Assembly: GCA_963755435.1 (NCBI GenBank)
Contig: CAVWJX010000005.1
Location: forward strand, 806,001-870,000
Length of the DNA: 64,000 bases
Origin: AP-15 sp963755435
Lineage (GTDB): Bacteria; Pseudomonadota; Alphaproteobacteria; ATCC43930; CGMCC-115725
Direction: 5' to 3'
Shown here: positions 8,974 through 16,907 of the stretch, in pieces
Numbering within the stretch: position 1 is the first letter of the stretch
Layout: every line of letters begins with the position of its first letter
Notes under the pieces: model-generated
Databases searched by the model: none
The model's input: the letters and a program-made list of their open reading frames with translations, nothing else
What the model was told of the DNA's origin: nothing
Made by a program: the position numbers and the translations under genes

Positions 8974-9813
8974 CTAGGTGCCGGGCGGGTAGAACACCAG
9001 CATGCGCACTTCGAGGCTCTCGCGCGGCGGTGCGTCGGGCGGCGAGGTCGGGTCGTCGAAGCCGGTGTGGGCTGAAAACCGCGCAGCACCTTGGGCCGCG
9101 GAGTCGAAGCAGCGGATCAGCACCACCTCGTCCGACTGCATCTTCGGGAAATAATAGTAGCGTTGGCTTGGATTGTAGGTGACCGAATAAGTTTCGCCGG
9201 TGCGGTCCGGGTATTTGAGGTCGCTGGCGACCAGATTTTCTTGCGAAAGGCTCTGCGCATCGCACAAGGTCAGCGGCGATTCGAGCACCGGGCCGCGGAT
9301 CGGCCGCCACAGATTGATGATGGCATAGCGGTGCTTCAAGAGTTCCTCGGCCTCGTCGCCCATCAGGTCGCGCACCCGCTGCGGCGACGACCATGCGGTG
9401 TAGTCGTTGTGGACGCGTTTGGCCGGGATCTTGATCGTCTTTTCCTTGGCCGACATCGCCGCGTTGCGCACGATGTGGTCGAAAGCGACGACACGCGCCG
9501 CCCCGGTCGCCTCCTTCATGAACCGTTCGCATTCGGGGTAATAGATCGAATGGATCTGCTGCTCGTCGTAGAAATTCGTCATCGCCGTCTGGCGGCGCAG
9601 CAGCATAAAGCCTTCCTTATCGAGCGAAAGCTGCCCGATCAGTGGCCGCGCATCGTGGATCGGAACCTGGTGCTCGATGTTGCGGCCGGTGCGCGACGGC
9701 GTCCCCGGCGGCGGCTCGTAATTGTAGGCGACCGGCTTTTCCGCCATCGGCTCGAGAAAGTTCAGCGGCGCCACCACACCCTTCAGATCTCGCGATGCCA
9801 AGCCGTCCATCAT
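8974..9813 (-). CDS. CmcJ/NvfI-like oxidoreductase
   Basis: A 279-residue protein of the CmcJ/AsaB-type family found in antibiotic and fungal secondary-metabolite clusters. Recognisable blocks are the opening VVAPLNFLEPMAEKPVAYNY, RPLIGQLSLDKEGF, the putative metal/ligand block KRVHNDYTAWSSPQRVRDL, IINLWRPIRGPVLESPLTLCD and the C-terminal DEVVLIRCFDS with HTGFDDP. Members act as hydroxylases or desaturases, some probably 2-oxoglutarate/iron dependent. ATG 9813 was chosen because GGAGGAC immediately precedes it; the earlier ATG at 9870 adds 19 unconserved residues. It diverges from a DOPA-dioxygenase-like gene with 200 bp between starts, implying a shared regulatory region. Confidence 0.8.
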   Translation of the reverse strand: MMDGLASRDLKGVVAPLNFLEPMAEKPVAYNYEPPPGTPSRTGRNIEHQVPIHDARPLIGQLSLDKEGFMLLRRQTAMTNFYDEQQIHSIYYPECERFMKEATGAARVVAFDHIVRNAAMSAKEKTIKIPAKRVHNDYTAWSSPQRVRDLMGDEAEELLKHRYAIINLWRPIRGPVLESPLTLCDAQSLSQENLVASDLKYPDRTGETYSVTYNPSQRYYYFPKMQSDEVVLIRCFDSAAQGAARFSAHTGFDDPTSPPDAPPRESLEVRMLVFYPPGT

Positions 9814-10013
9814 GTCCTCCGCGTCTGAATCAACGCCCCGATGTTGCTGAACAGACGGTAGGATAGGCAACCCTCGAGGTCAAACGCGATATCGAACGCG
9901 CGGAGCGGGCCGATGTCGGCCCGAGCGGCGCCAGGTTGCGCAGCCCGAAGTTTCGTGGGAAAATTGGAGTGTGCCATGCAATGGCGTCGCAACAAGAACT
10001 TGGGAGCGCCTCG

Positions 10014-10391
10014 ATGACCGAAGTCAAAGGCTATCACGCCCACGTCTATTACAATGCCGAGACCAAGCCGGTCGCCGCCGGGCTGCGCGACACGATCGTC
10101 GGCAAGTTCGCGGTCGAGCCTGGCGGCTTCAGCGACGAGCCCCGAGGGCCGCACCCGATCTCGCAGTTCAATGTCATTTTCAAGAACGAGGAATTCCAGA
10201 ACATCGTGCCGTGGCTGATGCTCAATCGCCAGGGCCTCGACGTCCTGGTCCATCCGCTGACCGAGAGCTCCTACGACGACCACAGCAAAAACGCGCTGTG
10301 GCTCGGAACACCGGTGCCGATGCGGCTCGACATCCTGCGCCCGACCTACCGCGCCGAGCTGTTGCCGAAGGACCAGCCGCTAAGCGCCTGA
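10014..10391 (+). CDS. DOPA 4,5-dioxygenase family protein
   Basis: A 125-residue protein typical in length for the small bacterial/fungal DOPA 4,5-extradiol dioxygenase family. Conserved blocks are YHAHVYYNAETKPVAAGLRD (with the His-x-His metal ligands), GPHPISQFNVIF, and LDVLVHPLTESSYDDHSKNALWLG. Such enzymes open catechol-type rings of DOPA and relatives. ATG 10014 has GGGAG at 10002-10006 and gives the family's start; an upstream ATG adds 11 to 26 unconserved residues. It lies divergent to the CmcJ-like oxidoreductase; together they suggest modification of an aromatic or amino-acid-derived compound (inference). Confidence 0.88.
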   Translation: MTEVKGYHAHVYYNAETKPVAAGLRDTIVGKFAVEPGGFSDEPRGPHPISQFNVIFKNEEFQNIVPWLMLNRQGLDVLVHPLTESSYDDHSKNALWLGTPVPMRLDILRPTYRAELLPKDQPLSA

Positions 10392-10551
10392 GGCGGTGGC
10401 TTCAGCCGGGCTCGGGTAGGGGCTGGTGCGCGGCATGCCCGGCGGATTATCGCCGGCCGTGATCCGCTCCGAACCATAATCCGACCGGGTGGCACCGCCC
10501 TAGGCCGACTGCCCACGCCCTGCTATGCTGCATCGCGATAGGAGCGCAGCC

Positions 10552-11763
10552 ATGAGCGGGCCACAGGTATCACCGCGGTCTCGAGACGCCCCCACCGTCG
10601 CGTTGATGCTGCAAGGCGGCGGGGCGCTCGGCGCGTATCACATCGGCGCCTATCAGGCGTTGGCGGAGCACGATTATCACCCGGACTGGGTCGCCGGCAT
10701 CTCGATCGGCGCAATCAACGCGGCGGTCATCGCCGGCAACCGGCCAGAGGACCGCGTAGCGCGCCTCGCTCAGCTGTGGGAGACAATTTCCTGGCCGGAA
10801 CTGCCGAGCGGCCCGGCCCTCACACCCTGGCTGACTTGGCACAACATCGCCAGCAACGCCGAAGCGCTGCTGTTCGGTCAGCCGCATTTCTTCACGCCGC
10901 GGCCGTTAAGCCCGCTGCTGGTGCCCCAGGCGCCGCCGCAGGAGGTCAGCTTCTACGACACCACGCCACTGCTGGGCACGTTGCGGCGGTTCGCCGATTT
11001 CTCGTTGATCAACGGCCGCGCCGTCCGGCTCAGCCTGGGCGCGACCAACCTTGCCACCGGCGATCTGGAGTTCTTCGACAATTGGCGGCAGGCAATCGGC
11101 CCGGAGCATGTGCTGGCCAGCAGCTCGCTGCCGCCCGGCTTTCCTGCCACCCTCGCCGATGGGACGCTCTATTGGGACGGCGGCTGCGTGTCCAATACCC
11201 CGCTCGATGCGCTCGTCGATGCACCTGGGCATCCTCGAATGGTGGTGTTCCTGATCGATTTGTGGGCCGCCGCCGCGCCGCCGCCGCAGACGATCAGCGC
11301 GGTATTGTGGCGAGCCAAGCAGATCCAGTTTGCCAGCCGCACGGCGCACCAGGTCGATGCGGTGGCGACCAAGGTGAACTTGCGCCACGCGGTGCGCTTG
11401 CTGAAGGCGGCCGGGGTTCCCGAGGCGGCGGCGGTGCCGGACGACCCGGTGCTGAGCCCGCGGCGGCTCGACATCGTGCACATCGTCTATCGTCCTAGCG
11501 AGGACCAGATCCCCAATAGCGATGCGGAGTTCTCCCGTCGTTCGATCGCCGCGCGGCGGGAAGCTGGCTATCATGACATGCGGGCGGCGCTGGCGGCGGA
11601 ACCTTGGCTGCGACAACCGCTGCCGGCGCATCTCGGTGCGCTGGTGCACCGGGTGGAACGAGGGCAGGTGCTCACCCGGCCGGAGCCCAACCTGCATTCG
11701 ATGACCGACAAGCTGGCGATGACCGACAAGCCGGCGATGACCGACAAGCTGGCGGCCGCCTGA
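10552..11763 (+). CDS. Patatin-like phospholipase
   Basis: A 403-residue patatin. The oxyanion loop is GGGALGAYHIGAY (about 24-36), the nucleophile elbow is GISIG with Ser51, and the catalytic Asp is Asp209 in DGG; both dyad residues are present, so the enzyme should be active. A C-terminal region resembles DUF3734 (SRRSIAARREAGYHDMRAAL). ATG 10552 follows AGGAG; ATG 10525 is less well placed. The last 20 residues come from a tandem DNA repeat and read as three copies of MTDKLA or MTDKPA. It likely hydrolyses acyl esters of phospholipids or storage lipids. A second, degenerate patatin begins at 63766. Confidence 0.92.
   Translation: MSGPQVSPRSRDAPTVALMLQGGGALGAYHIGAYQALAEHDYHPDWVAGISIGAINAAVIAGNRPEDRVARLAQLWETISWPELPSGPALTPWLTWHNIASNAEALLFGQPHFFTPRPLSPLLVPQAPPQEVSFYDTTPLLGTLRRFADFSLINGRAVRLSLGATNLATGDLEFFDNWRQAIGPEHVLASSSLPPGFPATLADGTLYWDGGCVSNTPLDALVDAPGHPRMVVFLIDLWAAAAPPPQTISAVLWRAKQIQFASRTAHQVDAVATKVNLRHAVRLLKAAGVPEAAAVPDDPVLSPRRLDIVHIVYRPSEDQIPNSDAEFSRRSIAARREAGYHDMRAALAAEPWLRQPLPAHLGALVHRVERGQVLTRPEPNLHSMTDKLAMTDKPAMTDKLAAA
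11701..11754 (+). repeat. 18 bp direct repeat, three copies, in patatin 3' end
   Basis: ATGACCGACAAGCTGGCG occurs at 11701-11718, 11719-11736 (one base changed) and 11737-11754. The unit length is a multiple of three, so the frame is kept and the protein gains six-residue repeats at its very end. Confidence 0.95.
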
Positions 11764-11794
11764 ACCGCGCCCGGATGGAGCTTTGCCCGGTCTT

Positions 11795-12172
11795 TCAGGC
11801 TGGAGGGGAACGGATTTCCACGCCCGGCACGGGCCTGCCCGAGGACGGCACGATCGCGATCGCGACCGGCCCGTAGAGCTTCAAAATATCGCCGGCAAAT
11901 TTCGCTTCGTCAGCGTCGGCCACGCTGACGAACACCGCCGTTTCGCCGTTATGAATGAATTTGACGAAGTTATTCTGTACGTCGCCGAGCACCATCGGAT
12001 CGACCTGCAGCGCCGCCAGCTCGGCCTGGACCGTCGGCGGCGGCGGGGCTGTCTCCCTCAGTACCCGATGCGCCAGGCGGCTGGCCGGAACGCCCTCGGT
12101 GTGCAGCCGGTGAAGAGCGTCGAGCGCGATGCCGCTCGATTGAAACAGGCCGACAACCAGCTGCTCCGACAT
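11795..12172 (-). CDS. Conserved hypothetical protein
   Basis: A 125-residue soluble protein without a recognised domain. The start was set at ATG 12172, where GAGGAGG lies 8-10 bases upstream; an in-frame ATG at 12250 is unsupported. The N-terminus (QLVVGLFQSSGIALDALHRL) looks like a beta-strand followed by a helix with GIALDA, as in proteins that sense or bind small ligands through an alternating strand-helix core, and the second half repeats a similar strand-helix pattern (AVFVSVADADEAKFAGDIL). This could be a ferredoxin-like fold, similar to stress-response proteins of the general-stress 17M type, but the similarity is weak. Tail to tail with the patatin gene, 31 bp apart. Confidence 0.65.
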   Translation of the reverse strand: MSEQLVVGLFQSSGIALDALHRLHTEGVPASRLAHRVLRETAPPPPTVQAELAALQVDPMVLGDVQNNFVKFIHNGETAVFVSVADADEAKFAGDILKLYGPVAIAIVPSSGRPVPGVEIRSPPA

Positions 12173-12341
12173 CAGAGACCTCCTCGCACTGCAACGATGA
12201 TTAAACGCGCCGCCGGCAAATGAGTTCGCCGGCGCGGCTGCGCGCCGCACCCATCGGATGGTCCGCGTGAAACGATCAACTCTCGCTGCGATGTCGGGCT
12301 AGGGTCGCAGCGACGCAAACGGTCCAACGGTCTTGGCCGCC

Positions 12342-12373
12342 GTCGCGTCCCGGAAGAGTCGCGTCCCGGAAGA
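12342..12373. repeat. 16 bp tandem duplication upstream of GIN-domain gene
   Basis: GTCGCGTCCCGGAAGA is present twice without a spacer (12342-12357 and 12358-12373), about 65 bp before the ATG of the secreted GIN-domain gene. It may lie in that gene's leader or promoter region. Confidence 0.9.
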
Positions 12374-12437
12374 GACGAGGTGCGGCGCTCGGCACCTGCT
12401 GCAAGGGCTGGCGCGTTTGGAGAGCGGTCGATCGCCA

Positions 12438-13232
12438 ATGAAATACCTGCTTCACGCCGCCGTTGTGGCCGCTGCGATGCTTCTTGCCGGTGCTGCCGAC
12501 GCGCAGACCAGCGTGATTCAGCAGAACAGCACGTCAACGCCGGGCTCGATCCAGCAGAACAATGTCAGTATCAATGGCGGCGACGAGGGCAGCAGCGTGA
12601 CGGTCAGCGGCGGAGCGATTTCAGTCGATATCACGCGATCCGGCGGCCGCGTCGTCGGCGACGGACAGCCCGCGTCGGAAGACCGGCCGATCGGGCCGGT
12701 CGAGGCGATCCACAGCGACGGCGCCTTTTCTCTGAGGATCAAAATCGGGCCGGCGCCCAAGCTGACGATCGAAGCCGACAAGAACATCCTGCCGATCATC
12801 AAGACGACGAGCGAAAACGGCCGTCTCGACATATATTCCGATCGTTCCTATTCGGTGAATCGACGGATTATGGTCACGGTGAGCTTGCCGAACGTCAGCG
12901 ACATCTCGGCTTCCGGCAGCAATCAGATCCAGGCAGACGGTTTTGCCGGCGGCCCGCTGTCGGTCTCCCTCGACGGCTCCAACCACGCCGTGCTGGCCGG
13001 CCGGGTCGCGGCGCTAACCTGCGTGCTGAGCGGCGCCAATCACCTGGCGGCGCAAGGGCTCGCGGCGGGCTCGGCGAATGTCGCCCTGAACGGGTCCGGC
13101 GATGCGGCGGTCGACGCTAGCCAGCGGATCGTCGCCAATATTTCCGGAGCGGGGACCATCACCATTTCCGGCAATCCCAAGGAGCGTAGCACCGAGGTCA
13201 ACGGCGCCGGCCGGATCAACTTTGTCCAATAG
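12438..13232 (+). CDS. Secreted GIN-domain (DUF2807) protein
   Basis: A 264-residue protein with a clear Sec signal peptide (KYLLHAAVVAAAMLLAGAADA, cleavage near residue 21), a Gln/Asn/Ser-rich linker, and a beta-helical head-GIN domain (about 85-264) with short repeated strands such as VSDISASGSNQIQADGF, LSVSLDGSNHAVLAG and ANVALNGSGDAAV. The family is often described as putative auto-transporter adhesin head; members are exported to the envelope, with no known enzymatic role. ATG 12438 has GGAGAG upstream; earlier in-frame starts lack the signal peptide. A 16 bp tandem duplication lies just upstream. Function here is not known. Confidence 0.82.
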   Translation: MKYLLHAAVVAAAMLLAGAADAQTSVIQQNSTSTPGSIQQNNVSINGGDEGSSVTVSGGAISVDITRSGGRVVGDGQPASEDRPIGPVEAIHSDGAFSLRIKIGPAPKLTIEADKNILPIIKTTSENGRLDIYSDRSYSVNRRIMVTVSLPNVSDISASGSNQIQADGFAGGPLSVSLDGSNHAVLAGRVAALTCVLSGANHLAAQGLAAGSANVALNGSGDAAVDASQRIVANISGAGTITISGNPKERSTEVNGAGRINFVQ

Positions 13233-13300
13233 GGTGCGCGGGCGTGCGACGCCCCGGATTGCACAGCGAGCCGCTCGTCACCCCCGTCCCTTCGTGAGCG

Positions 13301-14316
13301 ATGCCTGATTACCAGATATTCGAGGCGGGCGATGTCGTCCTGCAATCCGGGCTGACCTACCGCCGCGCCCGCCTTGCTTATAAAACCTACGGCACGCTCG
13401 ATGCGGCGCGGTCGAACGTCGTGGTCTATCCGACGTCATACGGTGCGCAGCATTACGATCTCGAATGGGCGATCGCCCCCGGCAAGGCGCTCGATCCAGT
13501 CAAATATTTCATCGTGATCATGAACAAGTTCGGCAATGGGCTGTCGTCGTCGCCAAGCAATACCCCGCCGCCCTTCGACCGCGCGCGATATCCGCATTTC
13601 ACGATGACCGACAATGTCCGGGTTCAGCAGCGGCTGCTGCACGAAGTCTTCGGCATCGAGCGGGTCCGGCTGCTCTACGGATTTTCGATGGGCGCGCAGC
13701 AGGCGTTTCACTGGGGTGCCCTCTATCCCCGACCGGGTCGAGCGGATCGCCGCGATCTGCGGCTCGGCCAAGACTTCGCCGCACAATTTCGTCTTTCTCG
13801 AAGGGGTCAAGGCAGCGCTGACCGCCGATCGCCGCCTGGCAGGACGGTTGGTTCGCGTCATCGCCCACCCGCGGCTTTCAGGCGATGGGCCGGGTCTATG
13901 CCGGCTGGGGGCTGAGCCAAGCCTTTTACCGCCAGGAGGAATGGCGCAAGCTCGGTTTTTCGTCACTCGAGGACTTCCTCATCGGCAGCTGGGAAGCGGG
14001 CTTTCGCCGCCGCGACGCCAACGACCTGTTGGCGATGCTGTGGACCTGGCAACACGCCGACATCAGCGCCAACGAGCTCTATGGCGGCGATCTCGGCCGG
14101 GCATTGGGCGCGATCACCGCCGACACCCTGGTCATGCCGTGCGAGACCGACCTTTATTTCACGGTCGAGGACAGTCGCCGCGAGGTCGCGCGCATGCCGC
14201 GCGCCGAATTGCGTCCGATCCCGTCGATCTGGGGTCACCGCGCCGGCAACCCCGCACAAAATCCGACCGACGCCAAATTTCTCGACGACGCAGTGAGCGA
14301 GCTGTTGGCGCGCTAA
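13301..14316 (+). pseudogene. MetX-like alpha/beta hydrolase (homoserine acetyltransferase family), two frameshifts
   Basis: Reading through two shifts gives about 337 residues of the homoserine O-acetyltransferase-like alpha/beta-hydrolase family: AYKTYGTLDAARSNVVVYPT at the start, nucleophile elbow GFSMGAQQAFHW, acid loop MPCETDLYF and His in IWGHRAGNP, so the whole catalytic triad would be present. The first break is at the CCCC of 13727-13730 (LYP should continue as DRVERIAAIC), the second near 13829-13836 (TAD should continue as WQDGWFASSPTRGF). Each is repaired by deleting one base. MetX itself is usually followed by metW and is longer; this shorter form is more likely a general acyltransferase or hydrolase. 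Conservation across the breaks suggests very recent damage or a consensus error. Confidence 0.78.
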
Positions 14317-14472
14317 GCCCAGCAAGGATCGCCGCGGGCTCGGCTCGATGATCAATCGCTCGCCATCCTTGCGAAGAATTGCCTCTTTCCCGGGAAGCTC
14401 GAACTCTCGCGGGATGCGCACCGCCTGGTTCTGCCCGTTCCTGAAAAGTCTGACCCGCCGCTCCTGGCTCAT
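14307..14472 (-). pseudogene. VapB-like AbrB-fold antitoxin, truncated
   Basis: ATG 14472, preceded by GGAGA, opens a frame with the AbrB-type antitoxin signature: RRVRLFRNGQNQAVRIPREF, LPGKEAILRKDG and RLIIEPSPRRSLL, typical of VapB/MazE-like antitoxins. After about 55 residues the homology ends. The frame does not stop but runs on to 13963 antisense to the MetX-like gene, giving a 169-residue hypothetical product. The normal C-terminal acidic tail that neutralises the toxin is replaced, and no PIN-domain toxin follows. This looks like a relic of a VapBC module cut off by the neighbouring gene. Confidence 0.7.
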
Positions 14473-14591
14473 CGCGATCTCCAATCGGCATAGGCCTGAA
14501 CATATGCTGATGGGCTCGATTTTCATCCCGTGAGCGCCGAGCGTCGCCGGTACCGTGCCGCCGCCCAGCCGGTTGACGATGGCCGGATATC

Positions 14592-15404
14592 TCAAGCCGC
14601 GGCGAGTTGGCGCGGACGGTAGATCGCGATGTGGGCGATGCGGGCGACCGGCGTCGCCCGGTTGGCATAGACAAGCAGGTCGAGATCGACGAATTGGTGG
14701 CCCTTCTTCTCGTAATTACCGGTGACCAGCGCCTTGGCCGAGAGTTCGTCGCCGATCTTGGCCGCGGCGAAGTGCTCGATCCGGCTGCCGACATGCATCC
14801 ACGGCCCCAACACCACATTGTGCCGCAGCGCCCAATTGCCGATGTGCAGGATCGTGCCGGGATGCACCAGCCCTTCGGCGGCGTAGAGCGGCAGGCTTTC
14901 GCGCACATCGGCGAGATATCGCCTTGCATCCTCGGCCCCGACGCGGAACGGATGGATGGCGAACCAGGTGCCGACCGCGAGCGTCGCCTCGGCGGCCGCC
15001 GGCCGGTCCTTGGGCGGCTCGGGCGGCGCCGGGGCGGCGGCGAAGATCGCCGGTGGCGGCGATGCGCCGGCCGGCAATGCGGCATGGCCGGTGGCGCACA
15101 GCTCGCCGCGGCTTTCGACCCTGAGGTCGAGCCCGTCCGCGGTTTCGCTCGCACTGACCGTCACCCGGTCGCCGTCATAGATCGGCTTGAGCAGCCGGCA
15201 CTCGACGGTGCCGCGCTCGAGCCAGGCCCGGCCCCACAGCCCGACCGGCAGATGCGTCATATAGGCGTAGACCTCGACCCCCGGCACCAGCCCGCCCGAA
15301 AAGCCGAAGCGGCGCGCGACCGCGTCGTCATGGATCTTGTTCTCGCTGTCCTTGGCGGTGTTGAAGGCTTCGATCTGATAACGGCCGAAAGTCGATTGCG
15401 GCAT
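14592..15404 (-). CDS. MaoC-like hotdog-fold dehydratase
   Basis: A 270-residue double-hotdog protein. The N-terminal half contains DAVARRFGFSGGLVPGVEVYAYMTH, resembling the MaoC active-site helix, and the C-terminal half carries GLVHPGTILHIGNWALRHNVVLGPWMHVGS, a second hotdog. A proline/alanine-rich linker (about 112-137) joins them. Family members hydrate 2-enoyl-CoA or act as acyl-CoA thioesterases or dehydratases in fatty-acid, PHA or aromatic degradation. No CoA-ligase or dehydrogenase is immediately adjacent, but related genes occur later in the window. The start is well defined, with homology from the first residues. Confidence 0.82.
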   Translation of the reverse strand: MPQSTFGRYQIEAFNTAKDSENKIHDDAVARRFGFSGGLVPGVEVYAYMTHLPVGLWGRAWLERGTVECRLLKPIYDGDRVTVSASETADGLDLRVESRGELCATGHAALPAGASPPPAIFAAAPAPPEPPKDRPAAAEATLAVGTWFAIHPFRVGAEDARRYLADVRESLPLYAAEGLVHPGTILHIGNWALRHNVVLGPWMHVGSRIEHFAAAKIGDELSAKALVTGNYEKKGHQFVDLDLLVYANRATPVARIAHIAIYRPRQLAAA

Positions 15405-15603
15405 GGCTCGGGTTCCTGCGGCCGAAGATAGCGCGGCTCGGCACAGGCTCGCACCGCCGCATCAGCCGCGCAATCCCTTCGGCGCAAGAGGCTCTTCCCA
15501 ATACGGGTTCTGCGCGTTCTGCGACGCCGCGCGCACCAAGCACGCCTGTCAGCGCGGACAAGCGATCGGCTCGTCTCCGCCGCTGGCCACCGCGGCGTTC
15601 GTG

Positions 15604-16722
15604 CTAAAGCGAAGCCGCTCGCCCCGCTGCCCGGCTGTCGCGCAGCCCCGAGCGGGCCAGGCGCGGTAATACCTCGGTGCAAAAATACGGCAGCTCGTCG
15701 AGATAGTTGACGAACGAGACCGCGATCCCGCGGAGCCCTGCCGCCGCCAATCGCGCCATGTCCTCCGCCACGCTGTCCGGGTCGCCGACCAGCGGCAGCC
15801 CGCCCATGCCGTTGGCCTGGTGATTGCGGATGCGCTGGAATTCGTCGGGCGAGTGGGTTTGCGGCGTGACGTTCTTCATCGCCAGAATGTTGTCGACCGC
15901 CGCCCAGTCGGCATTGTCGACCACGGCATGCCGGTAATAGTCCCGAGCTTCTTGCGCCGTCGGCCGGCAGGTGACGACCCCGACCGTATAGACGTCGATC
16001 TCCCGCCCGGCCTGCTGCGCCGAGGCCCGCACATGGCTGATATGGTTCGCCGTCTCGGCGAACGAGATGCCGCGTGACACGTTCGAAAACAGCGCGTCGC
16101 AGTTGCCGATCGCGAAGGCCTGGCCGGTCGCCGAGGCGCCGGCGTTCATGATCAGCGGCCGCGTTCCGCCATAGGGTTTGGGCTTGGAGCGCACGCCGTG
16201 CAACTTGAAGAAACGCCCATCAAAATCGAAATCCTCGCGCGCCGACCAGGCGAGCTTGACGATGTCGAGCCATTCCTGCGCGTATTCATAACGCGCCTCG
16301 TGGTCGCGCAACGTTGCGCCGAACATCTCGAACTCGCCCTCGTTCCAGCCGCAGACGAGATTGAGGCCGAAGCGCCCTTCGCCGATGTGGTCGGCGGTGA
16401 CGAACTCCTTGGCGGCAATCAGCGGCGCGATCAGCGGCGCATGCACGGTTCCGAACACGGTCAGCCGTTCGGTCTTGGCCAGCAGCCCGCAGGCCCAGGT
16501 CACCGTCTCCCAGGTTTCGCCCTGGTAATCGGTCGCGCCGCCATAGCCCTTCCAGCGGCCGATCGGCAGCATGAACTCGATGCCGGCCCGGTCGGCCATC
16601 TGCGCGAGGCTGACACAATCGGGCCAGCTCCCGGACCAGCGCTCCGGCACCCTTGTGACCGCGCGCCCCGAGGAGCAATTGGCGCCGAACAGGCCGAGCT
16701 TGAGCCGGTTGGCGCTGCCCAT
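15604..16722 (-). CDS. LLM class flavin-dependent monooxygenase (RutA/SfnG-like)
   Basis: A 372-residue luciferase-fold enzyme, about the size of RutA and dimethyl-sulfone monooxygenases. Blocks include LAQMADRAGIEFMLPIGRWKGY, HIGEGRFGLNLVCGWNEGEFEMFG and PLIMNAGASATGQAFA, the last matching the flavin-binding segment of RutA. It would oxygenate a small substrate using reduced FMN from a separate reductase, which is not nearby. The longer frame begins at TTG 16758; ATG 16722 was chosen because conservation starts at RLKLGLFG. Divergent from the FMO gene, 185 bp apart, so the two may be controlled together. Confidence 0.88.
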   Translation of the reverse strand: MGSANRLKLGLFGANCSSGRAVTRVPERWSGSWPDCVSLAQMADRAGIEFMLPIGRWKGYGGATDYQGETWETVTWACGLLAKTERLTVFGTVHAPLIAPLIAAKEFVTADHIGEGRFGLNLVCGWNEGEFEMFGATLRDHEARYEYAQEWLDIVKLAWSAREDFDFDGRFFKLHGVRSKPKPYGGTRPLIMNAGASATGQAFAIGNCDALFSNVSRGISFAETANHISHVRASAQQAGREIDVYTVGVVTCRPTAQEARDYYRHAVVDNADWAAVDNILAMKNVTPQTHSPDEFQRIRNHQANGMGGLPLVGDPDSVAEDMARLAAAGLRGIAVSFVNYLDELPYFCTEVLPRLARSGLRDSRAAGRAASL

Positions 16723-16907
16723 CGCCGCCCGCTCTTTGCTGCCGATCTCGAGGTTCAAAATCGCACCGTCCGGCTGATCTGAGCACGATCATCATAGGCC
16801 AGAGCTGCGGGCAATGCTGCAAGCCAACTTTCGCTGGGCCTTGCCGCACCTCGGTCCGGCCCCCTAAGCTTTGACCGACACGAGCTTGGCCGGTGCTGCG
16901 AGGGGTG

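Noticed and set aside
13963..14306. C-terminal extension of the VapB-like frame as a real domain
   Set aside because: It lies antisense to the conserved hydrolase gene and shows no domain of its own; kept only as a possible chimera in the findings.
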